Part shown: positions 21,168 to 33,724 of the stretch, piece after piece
Layout of the letters: each line of letters starts with the position of its first letter
Position numbering within the stretch: the first letter of the stretch is position 1
Assembly (NCBI RefSeq): GCF_035222275.1
Contig: NW_026946359.1
Span: forward strand, 1,550,001 to 1,614,000
Origin: Podospora bellae-mahoneyi
Lineage: Eukaryota > Ascomycota > Sordariomycetes > Sordariales > Podosporaceae
Direction: 5' to 3'
DNA length: 64,000 bases
Program-made: the position numbers and the translations under genes
The notes under the pieces: model-generated
The model's input: the letters and a program-made list of their open reading frames with translations, nothing else
What the model was told of the DNA's origin: nothing
The model's database searches: none

Positions 21168-22614
21168 GGTGGGATTTGTTGTCCAACAAATGGGATGCTG
21201 ATGATACGGAGTATTTTCGAACTGTCGGTCAGCAAGCTGAGGGATGTTTGTTGTCTTTAATAATGACGACGGGAACTTGTGTCAAGAGGCTGAGCCATGC
21301 AGCAATGATCTGCGATGCTACTTTACCCGGGAAAGCGGAAACTCGTACTTTTTTGGCAGTTGCAGTGGCGACCAGAAATGGCAAACGCTCAAAAGATTGA
21401 TTGGAGGGGAAGCCTCGCAATGTTTCCGAGATTGACGTCAGGTGAAAGAAAAGTCTGTTGGGTGGGAATCAATGGAAAGAAACAACGCGTTCAATGGGGC
21501 GGTGTTTCCTGGGCAGAGCCAAAGTGGCCTAGTTGCAAGACACGTACCCGGCCCAATATCGAAATGAGATCCACGTGGTGCCTACAAACTCAACCTCAGT
21601 CTGTGCATTTGTTTGTTCATTGTACCCGACAGCTATGAAGCCTGTGGCCGTGCTCTATCAAGATTGACGTGTGGTGTTTAGGCTATTTGTGCAGAGGACA
21701 GTGTGCGCCGCCAGATCTTTGCGGCGCAGGACACGATGACGTCCTGAGGATTTTAACAGGTTCTAGAATGGTTCTTACCTATGGTTAGAGCGTTGTCCTT
21801 TGGCCTCTCGGCGTGTGGTAGCAAGACAGGCAACCTAAGCCCATATCCATGTTGCGCTTAAGCTTGGTATATGGCATCAATTTGTGAAATCAATCCAGAG
21901 AATGAGTGCACAATCACCTTCATAAGGTGCTTGAAGGCTCAACTCTCAACGCATAGACCAAGCAAGATATATGGACCTCTATTGTTAGAGAGGCCTAGTA
22001 ACACAAAAGTGTGGGTGTTGTCGACGCTGCCGGGCCATCCCCATCCATGAATGCTGTTATTCAATAAGTTGTTCACCCAAAGTACCTAAGTGAGTAGGCA
22101 CCATCTCACTCACTCCACAAGAAGTACGTAAGGTAGTATTTGCCTCGGATCCTTCTATCTTCATCCATGGTTCCTAGAAGGGTCAATGATGCATCAAACC
22201 GCCCCTCGTATATCCGATCTGATCACAGATTGACATTGGCAACAGGAGGTGGACAGGAACGGCAGGTATGCATGACAGTTCACGCGAGGCGTGTCCGGGT
22301 TACAGCAGTGTTGCTTTCTATCCCCTTTTCACCAACAAGCTCATAAGCATGCAGCCACCGGCAATAGGCCTGGCGCTGTTTGGTCAGCGGTGGTTATCAG
22401 CTCCTGCAGCCCTGTGACATACACCATGCAATGAACCAACGACATAGGTAGGAGCCAACAACATGAAATCGAGATGAGAAATCAGGCCACGGGCTGGGAT
22501 GTTCTCCTAGTATAAGATTATGGCAGTTAACGATACTTTTTACGAACCTCGCTATTTTTGAAACAGAACCGTCACAAAGCACAAAGATCCTGCCCCCCCT
22601 ACCTACCGAACAAG
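21168..22614. other. Intergenic, no supported gene
   Basis: 1.4 kb divergent spacer between the GPI-type gene (minus) and the GST gene (plus). It holds the promoters of both. No frame above 107 codons and none with motifs. Confidence 0.55.
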
Positions 22615-23454
22615 ATGACAGCTACTCTCAACCCTCCTAAACCCATCCGTGTATGGCTCACTCGTAAGTACCTCTCTAGCCACCGAACATTAGGATTGAG
22701 ATGAGAAGCGCCGCTCAAATCCACATTAGCACCGGGCCCCAATGGCTGGAAAACCATTTTCCTCCTTGAGGAACTCTCCCTTAACTACGAGTTCAAACCG
22801 TTCCGCTTCGATGACGTGAAGAAACCCCCTTTCATAGACATCAACCCCAACGGCCGCATCCCGGCCATCGAAGACCCCAACACCGGTCTCACCCTTTGGG
22901 AGTCGGGAGCAATCAACCAGTACCTCATCGAGCAATACGATACGGAGAAGCGTCTCACATTTGACGATGTCATCAACCGCAACCTCTGCAACCAGTTCCT
23001 CCAGTTCCAGATGAGCGGCCAAGGACCCTATTACGGTCAGTGCGGCTGGTTCCAGTATTTACATGCTGAGAAGATCCAGTCGGCTATTGATAGGTATTCC
23101 AATGAGATCAAGCGTGTGTTGGGGGTGTTAGAGATTGTTTTGTCGAAGAAAGGGGAGTATGAGCAGTGGCTGGTCGGGGACAAGATGACGTATGCTGATA
23201 TGGCGTTTGTGCCTTGGAATTTTCGGTTGAGCGAGGTGCTGATGCAGTTGTGGGATGAGGTCTTCGAGGGAACACCGCGTGTTCGGGCCTGGCATGAAAA
23301 GATGGTCGAGCTGCCGAGTTGGAAGAGGGCTATGGAACATCGTGCGAGACTCATGGATGAGCAAGGGCTGCAGTGGAATGGTGTGCCGAAGGGAATCGAG
23401 ACGTTTACTGAGTACGAGGAGAAGATTGAGAAGGGGGAGATGAGGTATGACTAG
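22615..23454 (+). CDS. Glutathione S-transferase, Ure2p-like
   Basis: Two exons, 22615-22663 and 22730-23454, intron 66 nt; 257 residues. The junction gives LTPPGPNGWKTIFLLEEL, the start of the thioredoxin-fold GSH-binding domain. INPNGRIPAIED (with the cis-Pro) and LWESGAINQYLIEQYD carry the typical glutathione-binding ESxAI motif. An all-alpha C-terminal domain follows (FQMSGQGPYYGQCGWFQYLH, then DKMTYADMAFVPWNFRL). This is the layout of fungal Ure2p-like/GstA transferases: cytosolic enzymes that conjugate or reduce electrophiles with glutathione, or act on disulphides. No signal peptide. The short first exon is typical for fungal GSTs. Confidence 0.92.
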
Positions 23455-24022
23455 GCGTTCTGGTAGACCTTGGTAGATGTGGCATATGGACAGTCCTGCT
23501 GTTTGGTGTATATTTCCCTTGTGGTGTAACTAGTCACGAGGTTTCAGCTCTGATGTACGTTGCTTCTTTTCAGATAGTGCTGATAGTGTCGCCCGACTTC
23601 ATCTTCCAATGACTTGAAAGTTTTCTGTCAACATATCAGAATCGTCGTGCCCGTCGGCAAAGATCCCTTGAACCTGCACCACCTACCGCCGCCACGACAT
23701 TGAGCGTTCAAGCCCCAGACAACGCGACCTTGAATGCGCGATGTGGGGTTTGCTTGAAGTTGGATCTGTGGGGGAGGGGCAGTGGGGTTGAATTGGCTCC
23801 ACTTTATTTTGTGTGTCAATTGATTGGATCCGTTGTCGGAGCTGCCGTTGATGTCCCGCACCTCCAATTGAGTCACTTGTCTTGACTGCAGAAAAAAAAC
23901 TTCGTCATACGTGAGCTGGAATTGTTGCTATATCTACCAGCATACCTTCTTCATTCCGTTTTAAAACAGCTTTGACTTTGGAAATTAGATAAAACCGCAA
24001 ACCCAAATCCCTAGCTTCGACA
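23455..24022. other. Intergenic, promoter of LYS2-type gene
   Basis: Spacer between the GST stop and the aminoadipate reductase start. No frame supported and no clear regulatory motif recognised. Confidence 0.55.
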
Positions 24023-27000
24023 ATGAGCCCATTACCAGACCCCACCATCGACCTTGACTGGTCAGGGTACGTTGGTTCGATCCAGGAGCACTTCCGCGCG
24101 CAAGCCGAAGCTCACCCCGACCGCACTTGCGTTGTCGAGACCAAGTCGTCCACCACCCCCGAGAGACGATTCACCTATCGCCAGATTTATGAGGCCTCAA
24201 ACACACTAGCATGGCACCTCCACAATGCCGGCGTTACCAATGGGGACGTTGTCATGATTTGGGCCCATCGATCAGTAGACTTGGTCGTGGCCCTGATGGG
24301 TATTTTGGTGGGTGCCTGTCTTTGTGATCCTTGCCTTCATTTCGACTACTGTGTTGTATGGCTTCCTAACTGTTGCTCTCCGTTCAGGCTTCCGGCGCGA
24401 CAATGACTGTCCTTGATCCTGCCTACCCTCCAGCGAGACAGAAGATTTACCTCGAGGTTTCTCAGCCCCGCGCCCTGCTGAGAATTGGGCGTGCCACAGA
24501 TGAGAACGGCCCCTTGGCCCCATTGGTACAACAGTACATTGATGATGAGCTCCAGCTCAAGGCCGAGGTCCCCGACCTCAGACTCCGTGATGACGGCTTC
24601 TTATACGGCGGTGAAGTGGACGGCAAGGACATCTTTGCCAGCGTCAGAGGATCCGTCTCTGCGCCACCAGACGTCCTGGTAGGACCTGACTCCAACCCCA
24701 CACTCTCCTTCACTTCTGGCAGTGAAGGTAGACCCAAGGGTGTTTTGGGCAGGCATTTCAGCTTGGTCAAGTACTTTGGCTGGATGGCCGAGCGGTTTAA
24801 CCTCTCCTCAGAGAGCAAATACACCCTGCTTTCTGGCATTGCTCACGATCCGGTCCAGCGCGACATCTTCACTCCCCTTTTCCTCGGCGCACAGCTCCTG
24901 GTGCCATCAAGAGAAGACATCCAGCACGAGAAGCTGGCCGAATGGATGCGCGAACACAAGCCTACCGTCACCCATCTTACCCCTGCCATGGGTCAGATCC
25001 TGGTAGGTGGAGCATCGGCTGAGTTCCCCAGCCTCGAGAACGTCTTCTTTGTCGGTGACGTTCTCACCACTAGGGACTGCCGCGCCCTCAGAAAGCTGGC
25101 CATCAATGCCAACATCATTAACATGTACGGCACAACTGAGACGCAAAGAGCTGTCAGTTACTACGAAATTCCCAGCCGTGCTAGGGAGCCTGACTATCTG
25201 GACAAGCTCAAGGACACTGTTCCGGCTGGTACCGGTATGCAAAATGTCCAGTTGCTAGTTGTCAACCGCGAAAACAGAGCGGAGCAGTGCAAGGTGGGCG
25301 AGGTTGGCGAGATCTTTGTCCGTGCGGCGGGCCTTGCCGAGTAAGTCACACAGTTGGTTGTGTTTTGCGTCGCTTTACTGACTTTCATGCACAGGGGCTA
25401 CCTCGGTGACCCGGCGCTCAACGAGCAGAAGTTCTTGATGAACTGGTTCGTTGATAACGAGAAGTGGGTTGAGGCTGATGCCAAGGCCAGCAAGAACGAA
25501 CCATGGAGAAAGTATTACAAGGGGCCAAGGGACAGATTGTACCGCACCGGTGATCTGGGTCGTTACCTTGAATCTGGCGACGTCGAGTGCGTCGGGCGTG
25601 CTGACGACCAAGTCAAGATTCGCGGCTTCCGTATCGAACTGAACGATATCGACAGCAACTTGAGCCAAAACCCACTCATCCGCGACTGCAAAACTCTCGT
25701 TCGGAGAGATCGTAACGAAGAGCCCACGCTTGTCAGCTACATTGTTCCTGAGAGCAAGGAGTGGGCTCGCTGGCTCCATGACCGGGGATTGGCTGATGTT
25801 GAGGATGAGGGTGTGGAGATGGGTCCCGTCACAGTCTACTTGAAGAAGTACAGACGGATGCAAACGGAGGTTCGCGACCATTTGTCCACACGACTCCCGA
25901 CATACGCTGTCCCAACCATCTACATTGTTCTCAGCAAGCTTCCGCTGAACCCCAATGGCAAGGTTGACAAGCCCAACCTTCCTTTCCCCGATATTGCTGA
26001 ACTTGTTGAGGACGCTTCTGAGGATGATCTCCAGAACTGGGAGTCGCTCACTGAGACCGAAAGGACTGTGGCACAGTTCTGGGCCGACCTAATCCGTGGC
26101 TTGAACCCCAAGGCCATCAAGAGAGAAAACGGGTTCTTCGACCTCGGTGGTCACAGTTTGCTGGCTCAGCAGTTTCTGCTCAACGTGCGCAAGGGTCTCA
26201 ACGCCGATGTGTCGATCAACACACTCTACGAACACCCTAGCCTTGCAGGATTCAGTGCTCAGATCGACAAGCTCCTTTCTAACGAGGCCGGTAGTGTAAC
26301 AGCTGAAGCTGGAGAGGCCGCTTATTCCAAGTCTTTGGACGAGCTTCTGCAGCAGCTTCCTGCCAAGTACCAGTCGGCTGACCGTGCAGCGCTTGACTCT
26401 GCAGAGCAGTTGACGATCTTCCTGACTGGTGCCACCGGCTTCTTGGGCTCATACCTTGTCCAAGAAATCCTTAGCCGTACCGTCAAGACCGTCAAGCTCA
26501 TTGCTCATGTTCGTGGCGCCAAGGAATCTTCGGCGGCTCTTGTCAGACTTCAGCGGTCTCTGCAGGGGTATGGCCTGTGGAAGGATGAGTGGACCGGGAG
26601 GCTGAGTGCGGTCGTGGGTGACCTGTCTCAACCCCAGCTTGGCATTGACGATGCCACCTGGAAGACCCTGGCGGACGAGGCTGATGTCGTCATTCACAAC
26701 GGCGCCACTGTCCATTGGGTTAAGAGATACCAAGACATGATGGCGGCCAACGTTTTGTCGACCATTGATGCCATGAGACTTTGCAATGAGGGCAAGCCTA
26801 AGGTCTTCTCTTTTGTCAGCTCCACCAGTGTGCTTGACACAGACTACTACATCAAGCTGTCCGAGGACTCCACCAGGACTGGCCAGGGTGCCATCTTGGA
26901 AAGCGATGACATGAATGGCAGCAGCACTGGGCTAGGCACTGGCTATGGTCAATCCAAGTGGGTGTCTGAACAGCTTGTTCGTGAAGCAGGCAGACGCGGT

Positions 27001-27690
27001 CTTGTCGGTTCGGTTGTCCGTCCCGGCTACATCCTCGGAGATTCAGAGACTGGTGTTTGCAACGTGGACGATTTCTTGATCCGCATGCTGAAGGGCTGCA
27101 TCCAGCTGCAGTCGCGCCCACACATCATCAACACCGTCAACGCCGTCCCTGTCAACCACGTTGCGCGTGTGGTGGTCGCCTCTGCCCTGAACCCTCTTAC
27201 TGGTGACGCGGATGGCAATGTCCATGTTGTCCATGTCACGGCGCATCCCCGTTACCGCATGAACGAGTATCTTGCCTCTCTCGAATTTTACGGCTACAAT
27301 GCGCCGGAAATCACCTACGAGGACTGGAAGCAAAAGCTCGAACAGTTCGTCAGCGCTGGTTCGCTTGAGAAGGATTCGGAGCAGCATGCTCTGATGCCCC
27401 TGTTCCATTTCTGCATGAATGACCTGCCCGCCAACACCCGTGCCCCCGAGATGGACGACAGGAACGCTGTTGCCATTCTCAAGGCTGATGCTGACAAGTG
27501 GACCGATGTCGATGACAGCACTGGCCATGGTGTCAACAGGGATGATGTTGGCAAGTACCTCAGCTATTTGTCTGCGATCAAGTTTATTGGGCTGCCTACC
27601 GAGAGGGGTAGGCCACTGCCCAAGCTCAAGCAGGAGACTCTGGAGTCTTTGGCTGTGGGCGCTGCTGGTGGTCGTGGAGCCGCTCACTGA
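24023..27690 (+). CDS. LYS2: L-2-aminoadipate reductase large subunit
   Basis: Three exons, 24023-24307, 24388-25340 and 25395-27690, introns 80 and 54 nt; 1177 residues, matching the usual length of this family. The enzyme adenylates alpha-aminoadipate, loads it on its own carrier domain and reduces it to the semialdehyde in fungal lysine synthesis. Adenylation domain: LSFTSGSEGRPKGVLG, NMYGTTETQRAV, YRTGDLGRYLESGDVE, VKIRGFRIEL and LNPNGKVDKPNLP. Carrier domain: DLGGHSLLAQQ, with the phosphopantetheine serine near residue 666. NADPH reductase domain: LTGATGFLGSYL near residue 757 and YGQSKW. It needs a separate phosphopantetheinyl transferase (LYS5 type), not in this window. Housekeeping gene; both junctions restore family sequence. 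Confidence 0.97.
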
Positions 27691-28399
27691 AAATCATCTA
27701 CAAATTCCTGTTTTGTTTCACATTTCGATTTTGGGCATAGAGAAAAGGTCCATTACATGTAATCGGGCAAAGGTGTGGGTACATATGAGACAAGATTAAA
27801 ATATCTAGAGATGAGGAATGATACAAGCGCTGTTTTCTTCATGGAATTCGGTCACCTCTGTGCTGTTTGATGGACTTCATATGCTTCGGCAAAGCAAGAA
27901 ATCTTTCGTCTTGATATATCCCATCACTCTCATCCCATCACTCTCATCCCATCACTCTCATCCCATCACTCTCATCCCATCACTCGCATCCCATCACTCG
28001 CATCCCATACTCTCGTCCATTTACTTATCACATCGCTCACGTCCGAACACTTAGCTTCGCGTTGCTCAGGTCATCCCTGAACTTAGCGCTCATCTTACGC
28101 GCGTTTCTGATCCCATTACCCTTGACTCACCGCCAATATCTTATGACTTTCATGTCACAGCTATATCTCATCGCTCGGGTTGTTACTTTTGACACCATTG
28201 ATCTCAGACTACAACCACGTGTACGGGCTGAAACGTCTTGCATTAACTATTACCAACCCAGTATCTTAACATTCATGGAACAGAGTTCGTGCTGAATTTT
28301 CTTCGAAAACCCGTTTGTACAAACCTCATTCCTTGATATCCCAATTGAGATACCTCACCCATACACCACTTGATCCAGTCGGATGTTCACACATGACGA
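27691..28399. other. Intergenic with minisatellite
   Basis: Convergent spacer after LYS2 and the haloperoxidase-like gene. It contains the 14-bp tandem repeat listed separately; no coding frame supported. Confidence 0.6.
27918..28015. repeat. 14-bp minisatellite, seven units
   Basis: Seven head-to-tail units of 14 bases, ATCCCATCACTCTC; units five and six end in TCGC and unit seven is degenerate. It starts about 230 bases after the LYS2 stop. No spacers differ between units, so it is not a CRISPR. Confidence 0.9.
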
Positions 28400-29763
28400 T
28401 TAGAACTTGTCCCAGTTCTTGTCAAACACCTTCAGCGTAGCCTCAGCAACCCTGTCACCGAGCTTCAAACCCTCCGTGCCAGCAAACTTGAAGTGAATCT
28501 ATCACCAAAAGGTCAGTCAGCCACATCCATCAAAAAACAATCCTGGTTCCGGGAAACTTACACCACCAAACTGCCTGCTGATACTGTTCTCTTCATTCGC
28601 AAACTGCACACTCGTGTACCGCCTTGTAATCACACCCCTATTATCCAGAGTAACATTGCTACTCCACGTGGCATCGATCCTGTCCCCCTTATTCCACGCC
28701 TTGATCACATGCGCCGCGGCGCTCCCAAAAGTGGAGTGGGTAGATACATAGTCCGGGTGGGAAGGAGTAGGTCTCAAGAGGGGAACCCAGTTGGTATCAG
28801 TCTCGTTCCTCCCCGACTTGAGCCAAACATCAGGGTAGTGAACGGCCGTGACCGGACGCCAGCCTTGGTAGGCGTACTTGACGTCCCAGGAGGCGAAGCC
28901 GGCGTTGGCGATGGCGTAGTTGAGCTGGGCGTAGAACTTGGCCGACTCGAGGGGTTTCTTGTCGAGCTTGGAGCCGACGATGGCGCCGGCGAAGCGGTTC
29001 CAGCCCGTGACGGAGGACTCGCGCCAGAAGTAGGCCGTGTCGGTATCGTAGGCGGAGCGGTTAGCGGAATTGACAGCGCCGACGGACTTGACGAACAAGA
29101 AGTCGGCTTCGTACTCGGCCGAGTCGGTCTTGGGAGGGGGAGGGGAGCGGAAGCGGGTGATGTCGCCCAGGGCGGCAAATGGGCGGGTGAAGCGGGCTTG
29201 GGGGGTGTCTGGGAGGGGAGCGCCGCCGGGGGTGGACTGGTAGACTCCGGGCTGCTTCGGGCCGAAGGTGAAGTCGACAAAGTTGACGAGATTGTCGTCG
29301 GCGCGAGCCTTTGCTACCTTGGCGGCGGCAGCTTGGCCGATCTTGGCGGCTTGCTTGCCCTTGCTGGAGTTGGGGTCGAGACCGATGATGGGGATGACGG
29401 CGCGGAGAGCGGCGTCAACGGGGGCGTACTGGCGGGAGCCATGGTAGACCCAGAGGATGGCGTCGTGAGCGGCGTGGGAGATGGCGAGCTGTTGGAACTC
29501 GAGACTCTCACGCTTGGAGTTCACGGCTGCTTCGTAGACGGCACCTTGGACGACGGCTGTGTACCAACCGGAGGGGGGGGAAGAAAGACCACCGGTGGCA
29601 TTAACTACCACGGCGGACTGGTCAACCCTAGAAGAGATGTCAGACTGTAATCAACTACCATCCCAGAGGGTGAGATATCGTACCAGTAGTAGACAATATC
29701 CGTCGGAAAAGCCGCATTGACAACACCCACGACCGCGGCAACGGTCCCGAGGGAGAGCTTCAT
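28400..29763 (-). CDS. Secreted vanadium haloperoxidase/PAP2-type enzyme
   Basis: Three exons on the minus strand, 29763-29684, 29627-28562 and 28498-28400, introns 56 and 63 nt; 414 residues. Signal peptide MKLSLGTVAAVVGVVNA, so secreted. The vanadate/phosphate site of this superfamily is readable with exact spacing. KYAYQGWRP supplies a Lys and, seven positions on, an Arg. SHPDYVSTHSTFGSAA supplies Ser and the acid-base His. SRQFGGIHFKF supplies an Arg and, six on, a His; these last two lie on different exons, which supports the second junction. The usual Gly between Ser and His is Thr. Members either halogenate with peroxide or hydrolyse phosphate esters; the sequence alone does not decide. 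Confidence 0.9.
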
Positions 29764-31878
29764 GTTGTATCAAGGCGTCAACTGACAGCTACAAGATACT
29801 GTTGGATTGATGAACACAGATGAAGGATGGTGGCCAGAATGCAGGAACCCGCGATGCACTGCCTTACCTGGAACTCGATCGTTGATCCAGATGAGGGATG
29901 CTTATGGACCCGGATGATAACCTGCATTTATACAGGCCGTCTGCATCCCGGAATCATCGTGTTATTGTTGACATCTAAGTCACCATCGTGGCCGTGGCAT
30001 GGTTGGGTGTTGCTGTGGAGTGACGAATGGCGTCAGCTGCAACTCTGATTACTCGAAAATCAATACTTTCGGGATCGAGGACGAACGTGCTTGCTGGGTG
30101 GTCGGCATTTGTCTTGTTTCCTGCCATATTGGGCGTCCTTGGCAGTGCAACTGTGCCTGCGCCTGCATCGTGTTTGGTGGTTGTCCATTCATACAGGTTG
30201 TTTGCCGTTGCGGTCGGCGAGCCGGAGTGCACCCCGCGGTATGGCGACATCTGCGGCGTTTATTTGTGCTGATTTATAAGGTAGATCATAATACAACAAC
30301 ACCGCGCAGGGGATATCATCGTGAATCTCAACAATCATGCTGGTCTGTCGCCATCCGCCCAGACACGTTGTTGATGGGAGACCCCCACGATATGTTGATC
30401 TCAGAGAACGCTTCTGAGGGTTGGCATCGCGTGCGCAAGTACGCTTTGCTTTTGCAAAATGAACGAGGATGCAACTCGGTGTGATTATTCACCATGTCGC
30501 CATGGCTCGGTCTAGATCGTGGGGGGGTGCTGTTGATCGATCAAATGAGATCTGGGGTCCTTGCTGATTGGTTGCTGATTCCGTCATCCACTCAGTATCG
30601 TGGACCGTGCTTCAAATACTAGGAAGGCATCAATGTTTGTATCAACACTTGAGGTTGAAGGTGCCTGTTGGGTTCTTACGTGAATATTGATGTCTACCCC
30701 ATATTCCATGCAAACCAGGTGCTTGATTCCACGGTGGCGTGGGATAAGCTACCTTTTCCTGTGTCTGCATCACAGCAGGAACGCATCTCCCAACAATTTA
30801 TGGACTCGTCTCGGAGCGCTTACGCTGTCATGATTGTAAGAATATTGAATTTCACTTTTGGTGATTCACAAACCTCCACGTGAATGAGGGGGTCAGGCCG
30901 CGCCTTCCACACTACCTGCCTTCCATACCTACCAGCGACCTGAGACCAGTCCCGTATCTTTCGCCTTGATGGTTTCAAGTGATGATCTTTTTTTTCATGC
31001 TTTGTGTATATATTCCAGGTGCTATTCCCTGACCTGGCGCTTCCATGAGCTTACGATACAATTTGACCATCTTATTTCTTGATCCCGGTAGTCGCCTTCA
31101 ACTGGGCTGTCACCTTCTTCCCCGCTCCTGTACCGTCCGACCCAGACTCGTCAACCAAGAGCCACACGGGACAATCAGTCATCTTCCCTTGGTCTCCTGG
31201 TACCTTTACCATGGATAGAGTTCCGAGTCAAGGAAGAATGCAACTGCCGCGGCACGAGAATATCAAACAGGTCGAGCTCCTCCTTTGTAGATTGTCTCTA
31301 GAGGACCAAGCGCCAAGATGGGCGTATTGGAGCAGAGAAATAAGGGTATTCAGATTGCTTCAATAAGACTGCAGCAAGCTCTTAGCTGCTCACAACTGAC
31401 AGCTTTAGCCGGGCCAACCAAGATTGCCGTCTGCTTCATTGGACCCCGACCAAATCCCGGATCGGCGACATGTGGGAACCATGTGGTGCTCTCCGCATCT
31501 GCAAGGCGTAAGTATGAGCGGGCTGGAAGGCAAATACCGTGCAGATAAATGGAGGTAGAGAACTGTGGATAGTATGTAAATTGATTGGTTTGCTTATTGA
31601 GGCCTGACTGACAGGTGGGCTAGACAGCTCAAGGGTCCTGGCATTTAGCCTCATACTATCGACAATGGCCGTATCAGAGGCACTTTTCATATGCATTTCT
31701 AACTTATCCATCGTCTTCATCCATAGCGTTACACTACTCTCCACAATGATCCCTTTCATTCGGTACTTGAATATTCTCCGTGAAAGGCCTTTGACAGGGT
31801 GATAAAACCCACAGCACCTGTCATGTCACAGGGAGCTTTCTGGTGTTGATTTGGCCTCCAACCACGTCAGGCTTCACT
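29764..31878. other. Intergenic, no supported gene
   Basis: Over 2 kb of divergent spacer between the haloperoxidase-like gene and the S28 peptidase gene. An 81-codon frame at 30027-30272 contains a hydrophobic stretch but lacks a convincing signal peptide or family. Nothing else seen. Confidence 0.5.
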
Positions 31879-33724
31879 ATGAAGATACCCACGAATACAG
31901 TGCTCCCATTTGCAGCATGGGCTGCACCGAGAGCATCAATCAAGGGCGTGCCGGACGTTCTGACCAAGTCTGCCCAAGACGTCATCCAGGCCGCTGGCGC
32001 CAGCGCATCTTGCGAGTGGTTCACCCAACCGATAGATCACAGCAACCCTGAGCTTGGAACATGGCAGCAATTATATTGCGTAAACCCTGCCAAATGGGGA
32101 GGCCCCGGGTCGCCCGTGGTTCTCATGACTCCTGGCGAGACCCCAATCTGGGGGTCCATCACGCCTAGCCGAGGTTACAGCTTTCTGGATAACACAACGA
32201 TGACCGGATTATACGCACAGGCCATTGGCGCGGCAACCGTTGTGATCGAGCGTAAGCTTCTGATCTGACAATGTCTCTTCTGCCTTCGCTAACGTACTAT
32301 GTCCCCCAGACCGATACTTTGGCGGATCCTCGCCATACGATGGCTTCGATGCCGAGACTCTACAGTATCTCACAATGGACCAAGCAGCCATGGACATGGT
32401 CAACTTTGCCCAGAATGTTGTCTTCCCTTTCGAAGACGGCAAAACAAGTGTGGCTACCAAGGTGCCGTGGGTTTGGTTTGGGACATCCTACGCGGCAACG
32501 CTGGGCAGCTGGATTGAACACACCTATCCTGGCGTGTTTTACGCGTTCCATCTTAGCAGCGCTATCGTGCAAGCAAACACCGAGAACTGGTACTACTACG
32601 ACACTATCCGAAAAGGAATCGATTCTTACAGGGGAGACACACGCTGCACTGTTGCGTTGAATGAGGTTTCAGAATATGTCGACAAGTACTTGCTGGCTTC
32701 GAGCCGGAACGAGACGGAAGTGCAGGCGCTCAAGCTATTGTTCGGCGCGTCATTCCCGATTGAGGATGACGACTTTGCCTAGTATGCCACATCTCTTCCT
32801 TCTTGGGTGTCCTTGCTGACCATTTGCAGTGCTATTGCGACGCCGTTCCGCTACTGGCAAGAAACCAACGGTTACCACGATATCTTGGAGATGTGCGATG
32901 CTATCGTCGGCTCAAATGAGTCGGAAGAAAACGACGTTCTGGGAACTGTTCCTGGCTCTGTCGGGAACTACGCTGCATACTTTAGGATGAATTTCAGACA
33001 GTCAAGTAACGAACCCGCACATCCCCCCTTAAAGGGAGGACTGCTAACACTGCCGCAGCTTGCGAGTATCTCAACACCTGGGGACAGGAGGATCCCCTCT
33101 GGTGCCTCAACACACATTACGAGTGGAATCCCTATTTCATTGCGAGAACCCTCGGGAACCCTTGGCGCACCTGGTACTGGTTCTTGTGCAATGAGCCGAT
33201 TGCATCCTGGGCCACAGGTGCACCAAAGGAGTCGCTCTCGATGGTGTCACGAAAAATTGATGCTCAGTACTGGCAAAGACAGTGCGAGCTTCACTTCCCG
33301 GCTACACATGGCAAGAAGTATGGCAGCGCGAAGGGTAAGACACCTACCACTCTGAACGAAGAGACTGGTGGCTGGCTGCGGAACTCGACGCGTGTGATCT
33401 GGACGAGCGGGTGCGTGATTGTCCTTCTTCTTTGCCAGCTTAACGGTACTGAATACTGACACCAAATCTAGTGAATTTGACCCCTGGAGAGGAACGAGCA
33501 TGTCCAGCGAAATCCGAACAGGCGGTGTGCTGCAGTCCACCGACAGCGTTTCGGTCTTCCTCATCAAGAACGCTGTGCACGGCGATGACGCATTCACCAC
33601 TCGTGCGCTTGGGAACCTCAACATTAAGCCTAACCCAGAGGTTGTCAAGGTGCAGGAGCAGTCTGTTTTGATTGTGAAGAAGTGGGTGGCTGAGTATTAT
33701 GCGAAGCAGAGCAGCCAGAAATAG
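31879..33724 (+). CDS. Serine peptidase family S28 (Pro-X type)
   Basis: Five exons, 31879-32251, 32310-32781, 32830-33005, 33059-33410 and 33472-33724; introns 48-61 nt; 541 residues. Recognised from CEWFTQPIDHSNPELGTW, VVIEHRYFGGSSPY (read across intron 1), the nucleophile motif WFGTSYAATLGSWIEHTYPG near residue 180 (usual form GGSY), and a C-terminal EFDPWRGTSM with AVHGDD supplying the likely catalytic His and Asp. S28 enzymes such as lysosomal Pro-X carboxypeptidase and fungal secreted homologues cleave after proline at acid pH. The N-terminus is short (MKIPTNTVLPFAAWAAP) and only a poor signal peptide; an alternative ATG at 31843 does not help. A missing upstream exon or loss of secretion is possible. 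Confidence 0.88.

Noticed and set aside
21780-21850. A tRNA-like D-arm (TGGTTAGAGCG)
   Set aside because: No matching acceptor stem and no GTTCRANNC T-loop at the right distance.
24075-24090. A T-loop-like GGTTCGATCC
   Set aside because: Lies inside the LYS2 coding frame and has no tRNA stems around it.
27918-28015. CRISPR-like array
   Set aside because: Units are contiguous without unique spacers and the genome is eukaryotic; it is a minisatellite.
28493-29650. A 385-codon plus-strand frame opposite the haloperoxidase-like gene
   Set aside because: Gly/Val-rich antisense shadow; the minus strand carries the full vanadate-site motifs and good introns.
30027-30272. An 81-codon secreted protein
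   Set aside because: The hydrophobic stretch is too far from the Met for a signal peptide and codon use matches the intergenic flanks.
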